Source: Limiplasma sp036645955
Lineage (GTDB): Bacteria; Bacillota; Clostridia; Christensenellales; Aristaeellaceae
Length of the DNA stretch: 64,000 nt
Direction of reading: 5' to 3'
Assembly: GCA_036645955.1 (NCBI GenBank)
Contig: JAVXND010000005.1
Coordinates: forward strand, 1 to 64,000
The notes under the pieces are model-generated. The model did no database searches, was not told the DNA's origin, and saw only the letters and a list, made by a program, of their open reading frames with translations. The first letter of the stretch is position 1. The number at the start of each line of letters is the position of its first letter. A program made the translations under genes and the position numbers. Shown here piece after piece: positions 1-9,165 of the stretch.

Positions 1-79
1 TAACTCTTTTTAGAATGTATCAGATGATATTGTGCTTAGCTGATTCATTTGATTCTCTAACTTAATGACATTGCCATGT

Positions 80-135
80 ATGGTGTCCCTACAGGGAGCG
101 TAAACTGCTTGCATATCACGCTGTAGGGTCACCAT
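80..135. repeat. Intergenic hairpin (imperfect inverted repeat)
   Basis: The left arm starts ATGGTGTCCCTACAG and the right arm ends CTGTAGGGTCACCAT; they pair over about 17 bp with one mismatch and a 3-nt bulge around a 16-nt loop. It lies beyond the groEL terminator and has no T-tract, so it is not a simple terminator. Bases 1-79 hold no gene that I can see. Its role is unknown. Confidence 0.55.
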
Positions 136-167
136 AGTTTGCAAAACGCAAACAGGGCGGAACGGTT

Positions 168-201
168 AAAAAAGGAGGCCGACCGCTTTCGGTCAGCCCC
201 C
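168..201 (-). terminator. Rho-independent terminator of groESL
   Basis: On the minus strand a 12-bp stem, with G.T wobbles, closes over a 4-nt AAAG loop and is followed by six T. It lies 18 nt past the groEL stop. Confidence 0.85.
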
Positions 202-218
202 TGTAACAAAACTTGCTC

Positions 219-1856
219 TTAGTACATGCCGCCCATGCCACCCATGCCGCCTTGTCCAGCAGGAGCCGCAGCTTCAGGCGCGGGAATATCTGCCACCAAG
301 CTTTCGGTGGTCAGCACCATTGCGGCAACGCTTGCGGCGTTTTGCAATGCAGAGCGGGTCACCTTGGTGGGGTCAATAATGCCGCGTTCGATCATGTCCA
401 CATACTCACCCTTGAGCACATCAAAGCCATAGCCAGACTTATGGTTGGTTTTGACGTTCTCCACAATCACGCTGCCATCAATGCCCGCGTTCATGCTAAT
501 CTGGCGAAGCGGCTCTTCCAGCGCGCGGATCAAAATCTGCACACCAGTTTTGGCATCACCGGCAAAGTTGGCCAGCTCTACTTGCACAGCAGGCAGAACG
601 TTCATCAGTGCAATGCCGCCGCCGGGTACAATACCTTCTTCAACAGCTGCACGGGTCGCGGCAAGCGCGTCCTCAATGCGAAGCTTGCGCTCCTTCATTT
701 CCACTTCGGTAGCTGCGCCAACCTGAATCACCGCTACGCCGCCGCCAAGCTTTGCAAGGCGCTCTTGAAGCTTTTCCTTGTCATAATCGCTTGTGGTGTT
801 CTCAATTTGAGCGCGAATGCTTGCAACGCGGGAAGCAATATCTTCTTTTGTGCCAGCACCCTCCACAATGGTGGTGTTTTCCTTGTCAACCTTGACTTGA
901 CGGGCAGTACCCAGCATATCAAGGGTCGTATCCTTGAGCTCCATGCCCAGCTCGTCGCTGATCACTTGGCCGCCGGTTAAAACAGCGATGTCGCGCAGCA
1001 TTTCCTTGCGGCGATCACCAAAGCCAGGAGCCTTTACAGCAACGCAGGTGAAGGTGCCGCGCAGTTTGTTGAGCACCAAGGTTGCAAGGGCTTCGCCCTC
1101 CACATCCTCTGCAATAATGAGCATCTTCTTGCCAGCCTGCACAACCTGTTCAAGCACAGGCAAAATCTCTTGGATGTTGCTGATCTTTTTATCGGTAATG
1201 AAGATGTAGGGGTTATCCAGAACCGCTTCCATCTTTTCGGTGTTGGTAACCATGTAAGCGCTGGCATAGCCGCGGTCAAACTGCATGCCTTCCACAATGT
1301 TCATTTCGGTAAGCATGGTCTTGCTTTCCTCAACCGTGATGACGCCGTCGTTGCCAACCGTCTCCATGGCTTCAGAAATCAGCTTGCCAATGGTCTCGTC
1401 ACCTGCTGAAATGCTGGCAACCTGTGCAATGGCCTGCTTGCCGCTGATGGGTTGGCTTAGCTTGGCAAGCGCCGCCACTGCCGCGTTCACGGCAGCTTCA
1501 ATGCCGCGCTTCAAAACCATGGGGTTTGCACCCGCCGCCAAATTGCGCAAGCCTTCGCGAATAATGGCCTGTGCGAGCAGCGTTGCAGTGGTGGTACCAT
1601 CGCCAGCTACATCGTTGGTTTTGGTGGCAACTTCCTTCACCAGCTGAGCGCCCATGTTCTCAAAAGCATCTTCCAGCTCAATTTCCTTGGCAATGGTTAC
1701 ACCATCGTTGGTGATCAGGGGGCAGCCGAATTTCTTGTCCAAAACCACATTGCGTCCCTTAGGTCCAAGGGTGATTTTTACGGTATCCGCTAAAATGTTA
1801 ATGCCCTTTTCCAGAGCGCGGCGGGCTTCCTCGCCGTGTTTGATTTGCTTAGCCAT
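219..1856 (-). CDS. groEL: Chaperonin GroEL (Hsp60)
   Basis: The 60-kDa chaperonin forms tetradecameric rings and folds proteins with ATP and GroES in the cytoplasm. The length of 545 aa is normal. The ATP-site motif GDGTTT lies at about residues 85-90 and the C-terminus is the typical Gly-Met repeat (GGMGGMGGMY). It starts with ATG after a GAGGAGG site. It is the second gene of groES-groEL, 36 nt after groES, and is presumably under the CIRCE operator upstream of groES. Nothing is odd in the sequence. Confidence 0.99.
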   Translation of the reverse strand: MAKQIKHGEEARRALEKGINILADTVKITLGPKGRNVVLDKKFGCPLITNDGVTIAKEIELEDAFENMGAQLVKEVATKTNDVAGDGTTTATLLAQAIIREGLRNLAAGANPMVLKRGIEAAVNAAVAALAKLSQPISGKQAIAQVASISAGDETIGKLISEAMETVGNDGVITVEESKTMLTEMNIVEGMQFDRGYASAYMVTNTEKMEAVLDNPYIFITDKKISNIQEILPVLEQVVQAGKKMLIIAEDVEGEALATLVLNKLRGTFTCVAVKAPGFGDRRKEMLRDIAVLTGGQVISDELGMELKDTTLDMLGTARQVKVDKENTTIVEGAGTKEDIASRVASIRAQIENTTSDYDKEKLQERLAKLGGGVAVIQVGAATEVEMKERKLRIEDALAATRAAVEEGIVPGGGIALMNVLPAVQVELANFAGDAKTGVQILIRALEEPLRQISMNAGIDGSVIVENVKTNHKSGYGFDVLKGEYVDMIERGIIDPTKVTRSALQNAASVAAMVLTTESLVADIPAPEAAAPAGQGGMGGMGGMY

Positions 1857-1892
1857 AACAAAATTCCTCCTCTATACTTTGTGCTTGCCGAT

Positions 1893-2177
1893 TTATTCTA
1901 CTGTTGCCAAAATATCGTTCTGCCGAACAATAATCAGCTCTTGGCCATCCATCTTAATTTCAGTACCTGCGTACTTGCTGTAAATCACTTTTTGGCCAAC
2001 ATACACGTTCATGGTAACTTCCTTGCCATCCACCATGCCGCCGGGGCCAACAGCCAGCACTTCCGCCATCTGGGGTTTTTCCTTAGCGGTGCTCGTTAGC
2101 AAAATGCCACTCTTGGTGGTTTCTTCGGATTCAACATTTTTGATGACCACACGGTCGCCCAAAGGCTTAACGTTCAT
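1893..2177 (-). CDS. groES: Co-chaperonin GroES (Hsp10)
   Basis: This is the 10-kDa lid of the GroEL chamber, with the usual length of 94 aa. It starts MNVKPLGDRVVIK, and the mobile-loop segment near residues 17-32 (EETTKSGILL) and the GGMVDGKE region are all family-typical. An AGGAGGA ribosome site precedes the ATG. It is the first gene of the heat-shock operon, with a CIRCE operator and a sigma-A promoter immediately upstream. Confidence 0.98.
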   Translation of the reverse strand: MNVKPLGDRVVIKNVESEETTKSGILLTSTAKEKPQMAEVLAVGPGGMVDGKEVTMNVYVGQKVIYSKYAGTEIKMDGQELIIVRQNDILATVE

Positions 2178-2214
2178 AACTATATCCTCCTATTTTGTGA
2201 TTGGTTTTCATTTG

Positions 2215-2241
2215 TTAGCACTCAATTACTTCGAGTGCTAA
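2215..2241 (-). promoter_or_regulatory. CIRCE operator (HrcA binding site)
   Basis: This is the exact consensus TTAGCACTC-N9-GAGTGCTAA, lying between the promoter and the groES start. In Bacillota CIRCE is bound by the repressor HrcA. No hrcA gene is in this window. Confidence 0.97.
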
Positions 2242-2252
2242 CAACAGTTCTA

Positions 2253-2281
2253 ACTATACGTCATTTACGCCCATGGTGCAA
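2253..2281 (-). promoter_or_regulatory. Sigma-A promoter of groESL
   Basis: The minus strand has TTGCAC, a 17-nt spacer and TATAGT, placed so that transcription would start at or just before CIRCE. That arrangement suits HrcA repression. Confidence 0.75.
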
Positions 2282-2427
2282 GCCGATTCATTTCGATCAG
2301 CAACTGTTCCACCGCTGATTTAAGATTATTCTATGCATTTTAAGCACAATACCTCGTAGTATTGCTCATTTACTCCGTTTCTCTTTATTTTTCTCTTTTT
2401 ATTAAAATTTTAGGTCGCTGCTTCATG

Positions 2428-2436
2428 TGTTACAAT
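2428..2436 (+). promoter_or_regulatory. Possible extended -10 promoter for mutY
   Basis: TGT followed by TACAAT forms an extended -10 box 27 nt before the mutY ATG. No convincing -35 box is seen. The remaining groES-mutY spacer (2282-2427) is AT-rich and holds only a weak hairpin near 2341-2372. Confidence 0.45.
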
Positions 2437-2462
2437 AGCATGTACAGAAAGGGTTGAGTGGA

Positions 2463-3518
2463 ATGCAGTCAACAGCCAGCGAGCTTTTGCTCGCATGGTA
2501 TGACCAAGTAAAGCGCGATTTGCCATGGAGAGGCACGCGCGACCCCTACCGCATTTGGATATCTGAAATCATGCTCCAGCAAACCCGCGTGGAAACCGTC
2601 AAAACCTATTATCGGAACTTTCTGAGCCTCTTCCCTACGGTTTCCGCACTAGCGCTTGCACCGCAGGAGCAGGTTCTCAAGGTTTGGGAAGGGTTGGGTT
2701 ATTACAGCCGCGCACGCAATTTGCAAAAAGCCGCCCAAATGATTATGACCCTGCATAGCGGACAGTTTCCCGAAAGCTATGCAGACATTGAAAAGCTATC
2801 AGGCATTGGCCCCTACACCGCAGGCGCTATTGCCAGCATTGCATTTGAAACGCGTGTACCCGCCATTGACGGCAATGTATACCGCGTAGCCTCGCGTTTT
2901 TTTGGCGTGCGGGAAGATATCGGCTCCCCCAGCGCACAGCGCAAGCTGCGTCAGCTTGTATTCCAGAGCCTGCCCGAAGAGCGCATAGGCGACTACAATC
3001 AGGCGTTGATGGAGTTAGGGGCCACCCATTGCTCCCCCGCCGCTCCCGCATGTGATTTGTGCCCTTGGAACGCCCTGTGCGATGCCTGTATGGAGGGTGA
3101 TGCGTCCAGCTTGCCCATTCACGAAAAAAAGCGCCCGCCCAAGCGCATTGACGTTGCGGTATGCTTGCTAACCTACGAAAAGCAGGTCTTGGTTATGAAG
3201 CGCAGTCTGCGCATGCTGAATGGATTGTTTGTATTTAACCTGCTAGAGGATGAAACAAGCCCCGCCCGCGCACAAGAACAGCTGCGGGAGCAGGGCTTTG
3301 ATTGCAATTTTGCGAAAGACTTAGGAACTGCGCGGCACGTGTTTACACACCGAGTTTGGGAAATGCGGCTGTTTCACTTCACGCTCCAAACGCCGCCCGC
3401 CCAAAGCACTTTCACCGCGCTCCAAGCGCACATGGCAAACGCCGACGAATTAAATGCATTGCCCATGCCAACCGCCGTAAAGGCAGCGCGGGAACAGGCT
3501 TTGCAGCTCATTGGTTAA
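2463..3518 (+). CDS. mutY: A/G-specific adenine DNA glycosylase MutY
   Basis: MutY removes adenine mispaired with 8-oxoguanine or guanine in base excision repair. The N-terminal glycosylase part has the catalytic-Glu stretch EIMLQQTRVETV, the helix-hairpin-helix LSGIGPYTAGAIAS, and the Asp of PAIDGNVYR. The 4Fe-4S cluster is CX6CX2CX5C in CSPAAPACDLCPWNALC. The C-terminal third is the NUDIX-like 8-oxoG recognition domain. An in-frame TTG at 2454 directly abuts the AGAAAGGG site, so the ATG at 2463 (351 aa) is the better start. It converges with the acetyltransferase gene, and the two stop codons overlap in a shared TTAA. Confidence 0.95.
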   Translation: MQSTASELLLAWYDQVKRDLPWRGTRDPYRIWISEIMLQQTRVETVKTYYRNFLSLFPTVSALALAPQEQVLKVWEGLGYYSRARNLQKAAQMIMTLHSGQFPESYADIEKLSGIGPYTAGAIASIAFETRVPAIDGNVYRVASRFFGVREDIGSPSAQRKLRQLVFQSLPEERIGDYNQALMELGATHCSPAAPACDLCPWNALCDACMEGDASSLPIHEKKRPPKRIDVAVCLLTYEKQVLVMKRSLRMLNGLFVFNLLEDETSPARAQEQLREQGFDCNFAKDLGTARHVFTHRVWEMRLFHFTLQTPPAQSTFTALQAHMANADELNALPMPTAVKAAREQALQLIG

Positions 3519-4042
3519 GGCTTGCGCATAGCGTCCCTATCCATTTCCATTTCTACGCATTGCCACTGCTCGCCGCATTTTTGAACCAGCTTTTTTTCTG
3601 TGCTGCCAAGCGCGTGAAAGCCTACCGCCTCATAGCAACGCACGGCGGCAGGGTTTTGCATAAATACCCCCAAGCTGAGCTTCTCTGCGCCCATTTTTTC
3701 AAAGGCATAATGCACAGCTTGACCAAGCACCTGTTTGCCCAAGCCCCTGCCGCGCTGTTTGTCATCCAGAATCACAAAGCCAAAGCGCACAATCGTCTTT
3801 GCTTCATCCTTATAATAAGCAGATAAAAAAGCCGCGGGCTGTGCCTCCAGCTCAAAAATCAATGCTTCGCTGGCTGTATGCTGCTGTATGCACAGGTTTA
3901 GCATATCGGCTGTCACAGGCCAGCGGCCCACATATCCAGCGCACCAGCATTCATAGGTTTGCTCATCCCTCACCCATGAAACCACCTTGGCGGCATCCGA
4001 TGCGCGGTACGGCCGAAGCACAGGCAATGCATGTATGTTCAT
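3515..4042 (-). CDS. GNAT-family N-acetyltransferase
   Basis: This 175-aa protein has the GNAT acetyl-CoA loop RGRGLGKQVL near residues 119-128, preceded by the family beta strand (VRFGFVILDD) and followed by the C-terminal NPAAVRCYEAVGFHALG segment. It should transfer an acetyl group from acetyl-CoA to an amine; the substrate cannot be read from sequence. It starts 2 nt after the malic enzyme stop and so is probably co-transcribed with it. Confidence 0.85.
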   Translation of the reverse strand: MNIHALPVLRPYRASDAAKVVSWVRDEQTYECWCAGYVGRWPVTADMLNLCIQQHTASEALIFELEAQPAAFLSAYYKDEAKTIVRFGFVILDDKQRGRGLGKQVLGQAVHYAFEKMGAEKLSLGVFMQNPAAVRCYEAVGFHALGSTEKKLVQKCGEQWQCVEMEMDRDAMRKP

Positions 4043-4044
4043 GG

Positions 4045-5229
4045 TTATGCCTTGAGCGGCAACCTTGCCACGCCGCTTTTGACCGCCGCTTCTGCCACTG
4101 CACGCGCCACAGCCTTGCCCACGCGTTTGTCAAAAGCCTGAGGCAAAATATAGCGCGGGCTTAGCTCCTCCTCCGATACCAGCGAGGCAATCGCGTAGGA
4201 TGCGGCCAGCTTCATTTCGTCGTTGATATCGCTCGCGCGAACATCCAACGCTCCTCTGAAAATGCCAGGAAACGCAAGCACATTGTTAATTTGGTTATCA
4301 AAATCACTGCGGCCTGTTCCCACCACCGCCGCCCCGCCGCGAAAGGCCTCTTCCGGCATAATCTCGGGCACTGGGTTCGCCATGGGAAATACAATGGCAC
4401 TCGGATTCATGGTGGCCACCATCTCGGCGGTAAGCACGCCTGGAACGCTCACGCCAATAAACGCGTCCGCACCTTCAACGGCTTCGCGCAAGCCGCCGCT
4501 TAAGCCGCGCTTGTTGGTCACATGGCTTAGCTCCTCCTGCGCAGGGCTTAGCTTTTCGCGCCCCTCTTTGACAATGCCATGCCTGCCCAGCAAAATAATA
4601 TCCCCTATGCCAATGCGCATCAAATGCTTGGCAATGGCAATGCCCGCAGAGCCCGCGCCGTTGATCACACAGGTGATATCCTCCATGCGCTTGTGAACCA
4701 GCTTGACCGCGTTTAAAAGCGCCGCCGCCACCACCACCGCCGTACCGTGCTGATCGTCGTGAAAAACGGGTATATCGCAAAGCTCCTTGAGCCTTTTTTC
4801 AATTTCAAAACAGCGCGGCGCTCCAATGTCCTCTAGGTTAATGCCGCCAAAGCTGCCCGAAAGCAAATAAACCGTGCGTACAATCTCATCCACATCCTTG
4901 GATTTGATGCACAGCGGAAAGGCGTCCACATCCGCGAACTCCTTAAACAGCACGCATTTGCCCTCCATCACAGGCATGCCCGCTTCGGGGCCTATATCGC
5001 CCAAGCCCAGCACTGCCGTGCCATCCGTAATCACCGCTACCAAATTGTGGCGGCGCGTTAATTCGTAGGACTTATCTACATCGTTATGTATGACCATGCA
5101 AGGCTCTGCCACGCCGGGTGTATAGGCAAGCGAAAGCGCCTCGCGATCCTTTACTTGTACACGGGAAGTAATTTCCAGCTTGCCCGCCCATTCATAGTGT
5201 TTCTTGAGCGCCTCGGCTTTGATGTCCAT
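4045..5229 (-). CDS. NAD(P)-dependent malic enzyme (malate dehydrogenase, decarboxylating)
   Basis: The enzyme converts malate to pyruvate and CO2. At 394 aa this is the short bacterial form, without the phosphotransacetylase-like tail. Visible are the N-terminal YTPGVAEPC tyrosine motif, the substrate region GGINLEDIGAP, the FHDDQHGTA stretch and the nucleotide-binding CVINGAGSAGIAIAKHL. The cofactor (NAD or NADP) is not decided here. It lies 51 nt after the response-regulator gene on the same strand. Confidence 0.95.
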   Translation of the reverse strand: MDIKAEALKKHYEWAGKLEITSRVQVKDREALSLAYTPGVAEPCMVIHNDVDKSYELTRRHNLVAVITDGTAVLGLGDIGPEAGMPVMEGKCVLFKEFADVDAFPLCIKSKDVDEIVRTVYLLSGSFGGINLEDIGAPRCFEIEKRLKELCDIPVFHDDQHGTAVVVAAALLNAVKLVHKRMEDITCVINGAGSAGIAIAKHLMRIGIGDIILLGRHGIVKEGREKLSPAQEELSHVTNKRGLSGGLREAVEGADAFIGVSVPGVLTAEMVATMNPSAIVFPMANPVPEIMPEEAFRGGAAVVGTGRSDFDNQINNVLAFPGIFRGALDVRASDINDEMKLAASYAIASLVSEEELSPRYILPQAFDKRVGKAVARAVAEAAVKSGVARLPLKA

Positions 5230-5280
5230 ATGCTCGCTCCTTCACGTCATTTCGATTTTTCGGCTCATTGTAACATGTTT

Positions 5281-6045
5281 CTAAGCCTCTGGCAACTCAC
5301 TTTTCATGCGTTTTCCAGATCGAAATTCCATAGGGCTCAAGCCTGTGGCTTTTTTAAAGTTCTTGCTAAAATGCGCCACATCCCCAAAACCAATTTCAAG
5401 CGCTATTTCATGTACCTTGAGCGCTGGGTCCATCAGCAGTTCTTTGGCTTTTGCAATTCGCAGGCCGTTCAAAATATCAAAAAAGCTTTGCCCCAAATGC
5501 CCGTTGATGAGCTTGCTCAAATGCCAGGGGCTTACATACACGCTGTCCGCCACATCGCCTAAGCTGATGTGCTCATTAAAATGCTCCTTGATGTATTGCA
5601 TGGCACCGCGGGTAACAAAATTGCCCGCTTCGCTTTGGAGGCTGTCGCTTTCCGGTTCCTCCTGCGGCATGGCATTGAGCACCTCTGTCATGTGCAATAC
5701 CGCCTCGCGCAGCTCATCCATTTTGCTGGGCTTGAGCAAATAGCGCCCTACCCCCAAGCGAATGGCCTGCTGTGCATAGTCAAAATCCCTGAATGCCGTT
5801 AAAACAGAAATTTGCATTTGAGGAAACTCGCTTTGAAGCGCCGCAATCATGCTAAGCCCATCCATGTTGGGCATACGGATATCCGTAAACAAAATATGAG
5901 GCTGCATTTTGCGAACCAGCTCAATGCCTTCCAGCCCATCCGCCGCTGTGCCTACAACCTCGCACCCGTATTCTGCCCACGGAAAAACCTTTTTCAGCCC
6001 CTGCAAAATAATCTGTTCATCGTCCACCAATGCCACTCGGTGCAT
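5281..6045 (-). CDS. Response regulator, AraC-type output (YesN-like)
   Basis: The 254-aa protein has an N-terminal receiver domain (phospho-acceptor Asp in ILFTDIRMPNMDG near residue 50, conserved Lys in LLKPSK) and a C-terminal AraC/XylS double helix-turn-helix ending near GFGDVAHFSKNFKKATGLSPMEFR. It is a DNA-binding regulator driven by a partner histidine kinase, here almost certainly the YesM-like kinase at 7412-9151. I chose the ATG at 6045 over an in-frame ATG at 6069 because AAGGAGG lies 8 nt upstream of it. Confidence 0.93.
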   Translation of the reverse strand: MHRVALVDDEQIILQGLKKVFPWAEYGCEVVGTAADGLEGIELVRKMQPHILFTDIRMPNMDGLSMIAALQSEFPQMQISVLTAFRDFDYAQQAIRLGVGRYLLKPSKMDELREAVLHMTEVLNAMPQEEPESDSLQSEAGNFVTRGAMQYIKEHFNEHISLGDVADSVYVSPWHLSKLINGHLGQSFFDILNGLRIAKAKELLMDPALKVHEIALEIGFGDVAHFSKNFKKATGLSPMEFRSGKRMKSELPEA

Positions 6046-6075
6046 ACAGTCTGCCTCCTTGTGTCTCATTTGGTA

Positions 6076-7308
6076 TCATTGATACATCCATTTTGTTGGA
6101 AATGGGTTCATTTCCATAATTTCCGCCCACAGGGCAGCTGGATCCTCACTGCCATCCGCAATTCCGGGGATGGCGGCAAACCACCTTCTGCGTGCATCGG
6201 GCTGCATATCGTCTTGAATGGGCAGGTTTTTGGACTGCGCATCATTGACCATTTTTTGATAGCTTTCAAGCAGTAAGCCCGATGCGTCGTACACGCAAAG
6301 CGCCGCGGCATTGATGCCCTTGGTCAAAAAATGGAGCAAGTCCACTGCCGCATCACGGCGCAGATCATCCTTCCAAGCGGCTCTGGTGAGGTAGAAGCCC
6401 ATGGACACGCCGTAAATATAAGCGGTGGAATCAGCCTTTTCGCTGTAAGCGGGAAAGGGAAGCACCACTGTTGTGTTCATACTCCCTGGTTTGATGCTGT
6501 TGGCAAACCAGCTTCCATCAATTTGCATAGCCGCTTTTTTATCCCGAAAAAGCTGGCTTGTAAAGGCTTCCGTGGTTGCGCTTGCGTTTTTGGGAAATGC
6601 ATTCATCTCGTAGAGCTTCCGTATCAGCCGCATGCCCTCAATCCAGCTTTGAGGTACGGGGTCATTTGCGGCTGGACGCGCGGCATATTCCTCGTGGCTG
6701 GCAGAGCATAGGATGGAGAATTCCGCCAGATAGTGCGGCACATCGCTTAAGCTGACCGATATGGGCACAATCCCCACATTGTTAAAGGCCGTAATGGCGG
6801 CCTCTAATTTTTCCCACGATGTGGGCAGCTCCACACCATAGCGTTCAAAGAGGTCGATGTTGCAAAACAGCCCTTCCCAATACGGGCGCACGGGAATGGC
6901 ATATACCTCGCCATCACACTCGGTCATGTCCGCATCCCGCTTTAAATTAAGCCCAGGATAAGCCGCGTTGATTTCCGATATGGGCACCACCTTATTTAAG
7001 ATGGTGGCGCTTTCAGGCGTTTTGGCAAAAAAGAAAAGCACATCCGCTTCATTGCCAGCCGCAAAATCCTTGAGCACGCTGGATTTCCAAGCTTCGTCTG
7101 AGGTTGCGGAAAAGTCGTTGATGGCATAGCCCGTTTGCTCCTGCCACTGCTTTAACAATTTTGCATAAGTGTTCGCCGCCACATCCGTACCCGCAAAGAT
7201 ACTCATGGTTTTGAGCGTTACCTCCTCCGCCCTTGCCGACATTTGCATTGGGTAAGCAAGCAGTAACACAGCCACCAATCCTGCACATAGAAACCCTAAC
7301 TTTTTCAC
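6076..7308 (-). CDS. Extracellular solute-binding protein (family 1, sugar-type), sensor-linked
   Basis: The protein is about 410 aa with an N-terminal signal peptide (hydrophobic run near residues 5-20, cleavage likely near SARAEE) and a type-1 sugar-binding fold; QIDGSWFANSIK and PVRPYWEGLF are typical. There is no lipobox Cys. It lies between the kinase and regulator genes with no permease nearby, so it may feed ligand information to the kinase rather than serve transport (inference). The ATG at 7320 directly touches GAGAGG, so I chose the GTG at 7308. Confidence 0.85.
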   Translation of the reverse strand: MKKLGFLCAGLVAVLLLAYPMQMSARAEEVTLKTMSIFAGTDVAANTYAKLLKQWQEQTGYAINDFSATSDEAWKSSVLKDFAAGNEADVLFFFAKTPESATILNKVVPISEINAAYPGLNLKRDADMTECDGEVYAIPVRPYWEGLFCNIDLFERYGVELPTSWEKLEAAITAFNNVGIVPISVSLSDVPHYLAEFSILCSASHEEYAARPAANDPVPQSWIEGMRLIRKLYEMNAFPKNASATTEAFTSQLFRDKKAAMQIDGSWFANSIKPGSMNTTVVLPFPAYSEKADSTAYIYGVSMGFYLTRAAWKDDLRRDAAVDLLHFLTKGINAAALCVYDASGLLLESYQKMVNDAQSKNLPIQDDMQPDARRRWFAAIPGIADGSEDPAALWAEIMEMNPFPTKWMYQ

Positions 7309-7411
7309 GCTGATAACCATCCTCTCAAGAACATCCGCATGTCATGAAAAGTACTGAACATTTGTTCCTTTTTTGGTTGATCGTAGGCTCATGCTTATTA
7401 TACACAGAAAT

Positions 7412-9151
7412 TCATTGTTTGTCATTATTTGTTGCGGACGTCAAAAGCTCGCCCTGCGCATTTTCAGGGGTGCAGGGAATCACAAAAGCCGCCACCGTTT
7501 GCCCGCGCTCATCTGTATGCAAGGTTAAGGAAGCCTTTTCTCCATATAACAATTTGAGCCTTTGGGAAACATTTCGTATGCCCATATGCCCCTGCGAATC
7601 CTTATCATTGCTCAGCAAACGTCTGATGCGTGTCAAATCCTCATCGGATAGCTTTTTACCGTTGTTAATCACTTCAATGTTGAGCTGATCCTTTCGCATA
7701 AAAATGTTTAGGTTGATCCGCCCGCCGCCCATGGGGGCAATGCCGTGCTCAATGGCATTTTCAACAAGGGTTTGAATGGCGAGGCGAGGCACCAGCAGAT
7801 CACCCAACCCCTCCTGCACATTCTTCCACACCGTCAGCTTTTCGCCGAAGCGCAAGCCCACAAAGTAAAAATACGCATCTGCCACCACCAGCTCTTCCTT
7901 TAAAGGCACCAAATGCCGCTCGTTGCGGTCCATGCTGGCGTTGAGCAAACAGCTTAACGCCTCCACCATGGTTGAAATGGTTTCGCTGTTTTCCATGCGA
8001 GCCTGCCAGTTGATGGTTTCCAAGGCATTGTTCAAAAAATGCGAGTTGATGCGGCTTTGCATGGCTTGTATACGCGCGTCACGCAGGGCAATTTCCTCCT
8101 TGTACGATTTATCCACCAAATACTTGAGCTGTACGCTCATAGCGGAAAACGCACTGCCCAGCTGACCCAGCTCATCGGTGCCATGCACGGGCACGGTTAC
8201 CCCCAATTCTCCGCCGCGAATGCGCACAGCCGCATCGTTTAAGAAACGAATCGGGCGCGTGATGCGCTGGCTTACAAAGGTCATAATCAGCAAACAAATG
8301 GGAATGAGCAGCACAAACATCCACGCCATAATACTGCGGAAGGTGACCATTTCACGGTATACCTCCCGCTTGTCCGCTTGCACTTGAATAGACAGTGAAT
8401 AGTCGCGCGTTTGAGTCGATTGCGTGTACAAAAGCGTATCGCCGACCTCGCTCATGCCGTTTTCAACGTTCAAAAAGCGTTCGTCCCCCGAATGAAATTG
8501 ATCCAGCCGAACCATGCTCTTCATGCCAAGCTTTTCGCAAGCCTCGGTGATGGGGGTAAACAGCCGTTCCTCATTGACTCCCATCACAATAATGCCGTAT
8601 TTCTGCATTTTGGTATCAAAAAGATTGCGCACCATGTACATGCGCCCTCCATGTGCGAAAAAACGACAATCCGTATCAAGCGCCTCGCTCATTTCCATCA
8701 CTTGGCTTAATACATTCAGTTGAAAATAAACCGCTTCAGGATAATCATCCGTGGTAAAAAAGATGCCTGTTGGGTTTTGTATTTTAAAAAACAAAGTAAA
8801 GTCCAACAAGCGCTCTCGCCCATATTTACGTTCCAAATAGCTCCGACATTGCGCAAAGTACGCTTCGTAGTTGATGTTTCCTTGCGCATAACCGTTCACA
8901 GCCTCGTAAAGCTCGCCATCGTAAATAGCGTCCTTGCCCAAGGTGACCACTGCATTGATGTTTTCCATGGTGCGCACCTGCGCCTGCTGTGCCGAGGTCA
9001 TTAAAAACACCTCGGTTTTTTCCTTCAGCGCTCCAAAAAATCGCGATCCCAAATAACTGCCAAGCAGTACCGTAGGGATCAGCCAGCATAACAGCACAAT
9101 GGCCAATATGGAAAATCGCAATGAGAGAAGCTGTTTGAATAGGGCTTTCAT
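7412..9151 (-). CDS. Sensor histidine kinase, YesM/LytS-like
   Basis: The 579-aa membrane kinase has an N-terminal TM helix (about residues 13-35), a large extracellular sensor region, a second TM helix near 270-290, a HAMP linker (ITRPIRFLNDAAVRIRGGE), a His_kinase domain (SRINSHFLNNALETI) and a HATPase_c domain (VENAIEHGIAP; GHMGIRNVSQRL). The phospho-His motif departs from the usual QINPHFLYN, with Pro replaced by Ser and Tyr by Asn, but the His itself is kept. Its partner should be the YesN-like regulator at 5281-6045, with a solute-binding protein gene between them. Confidence 0.93.
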   Translation of the reverse strand: MKALFKQLLSLRFSILAIVLLCWLIPTVLLGSYLGSRFFGALKEKTEVFLMTSAQQAQVRTMENINAVVTLGKDAIYDGELYEAVNGYAQGNINYEAYFAQCRSYLERKYGRERLLDFTLFFKIQNPTGIFFTTDDYPEAVYFQLNVLSQVMEMSEALDTDCRFFAHGGRMYMVRNLFDTKMQKYGIIVMGVNEERLFTPITEACEKLGMKSMVRLDQFHSGDERFLNVENGMSEVGDTLLYTQSTQTRDYSLSIQVQADKREVYREMVTFRSIMAWMFVLLIPICLLIMTFVSQRITRPIRFLNDAAVRIRGGELGVTVPVHGTDELGQLGSAFSAMSVQLKYLVDKSYKEEIALRDARIQAMQSRINSHFLNNALETINWQARMENSETISTMVEALSCLLNASMDRNERHLVPLKEELVVADAYFYFVGLRFGEKLTVWKNVQEGLGDLLVPRLAIQTLVENAIEHGIAPMGGGRINLNIFMRKDQLNIEVINNGKKLSDEDLTRIRRLLSNDKDSQGHMGIRNVSQRLKLLYGEKASLTLHTDERGQTVAAFVIPCTPENAQGELLTSATNNDKQ

Positions 9152-9165
9152 TTAACGGTTCCTTC

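Noticed and set aside
219..980. Long plus-strand frames opposite groEL.
   Set aside because: They are shadows of the highly conserved, GC-biased groEL sequence.
3515..3518. Overlapping stop codons of mutY and the GNAT gene as a regulatory device.
   Set aside because: A shared TTAA at convergent gene ends is common in compact genomes and needs no special explanation.
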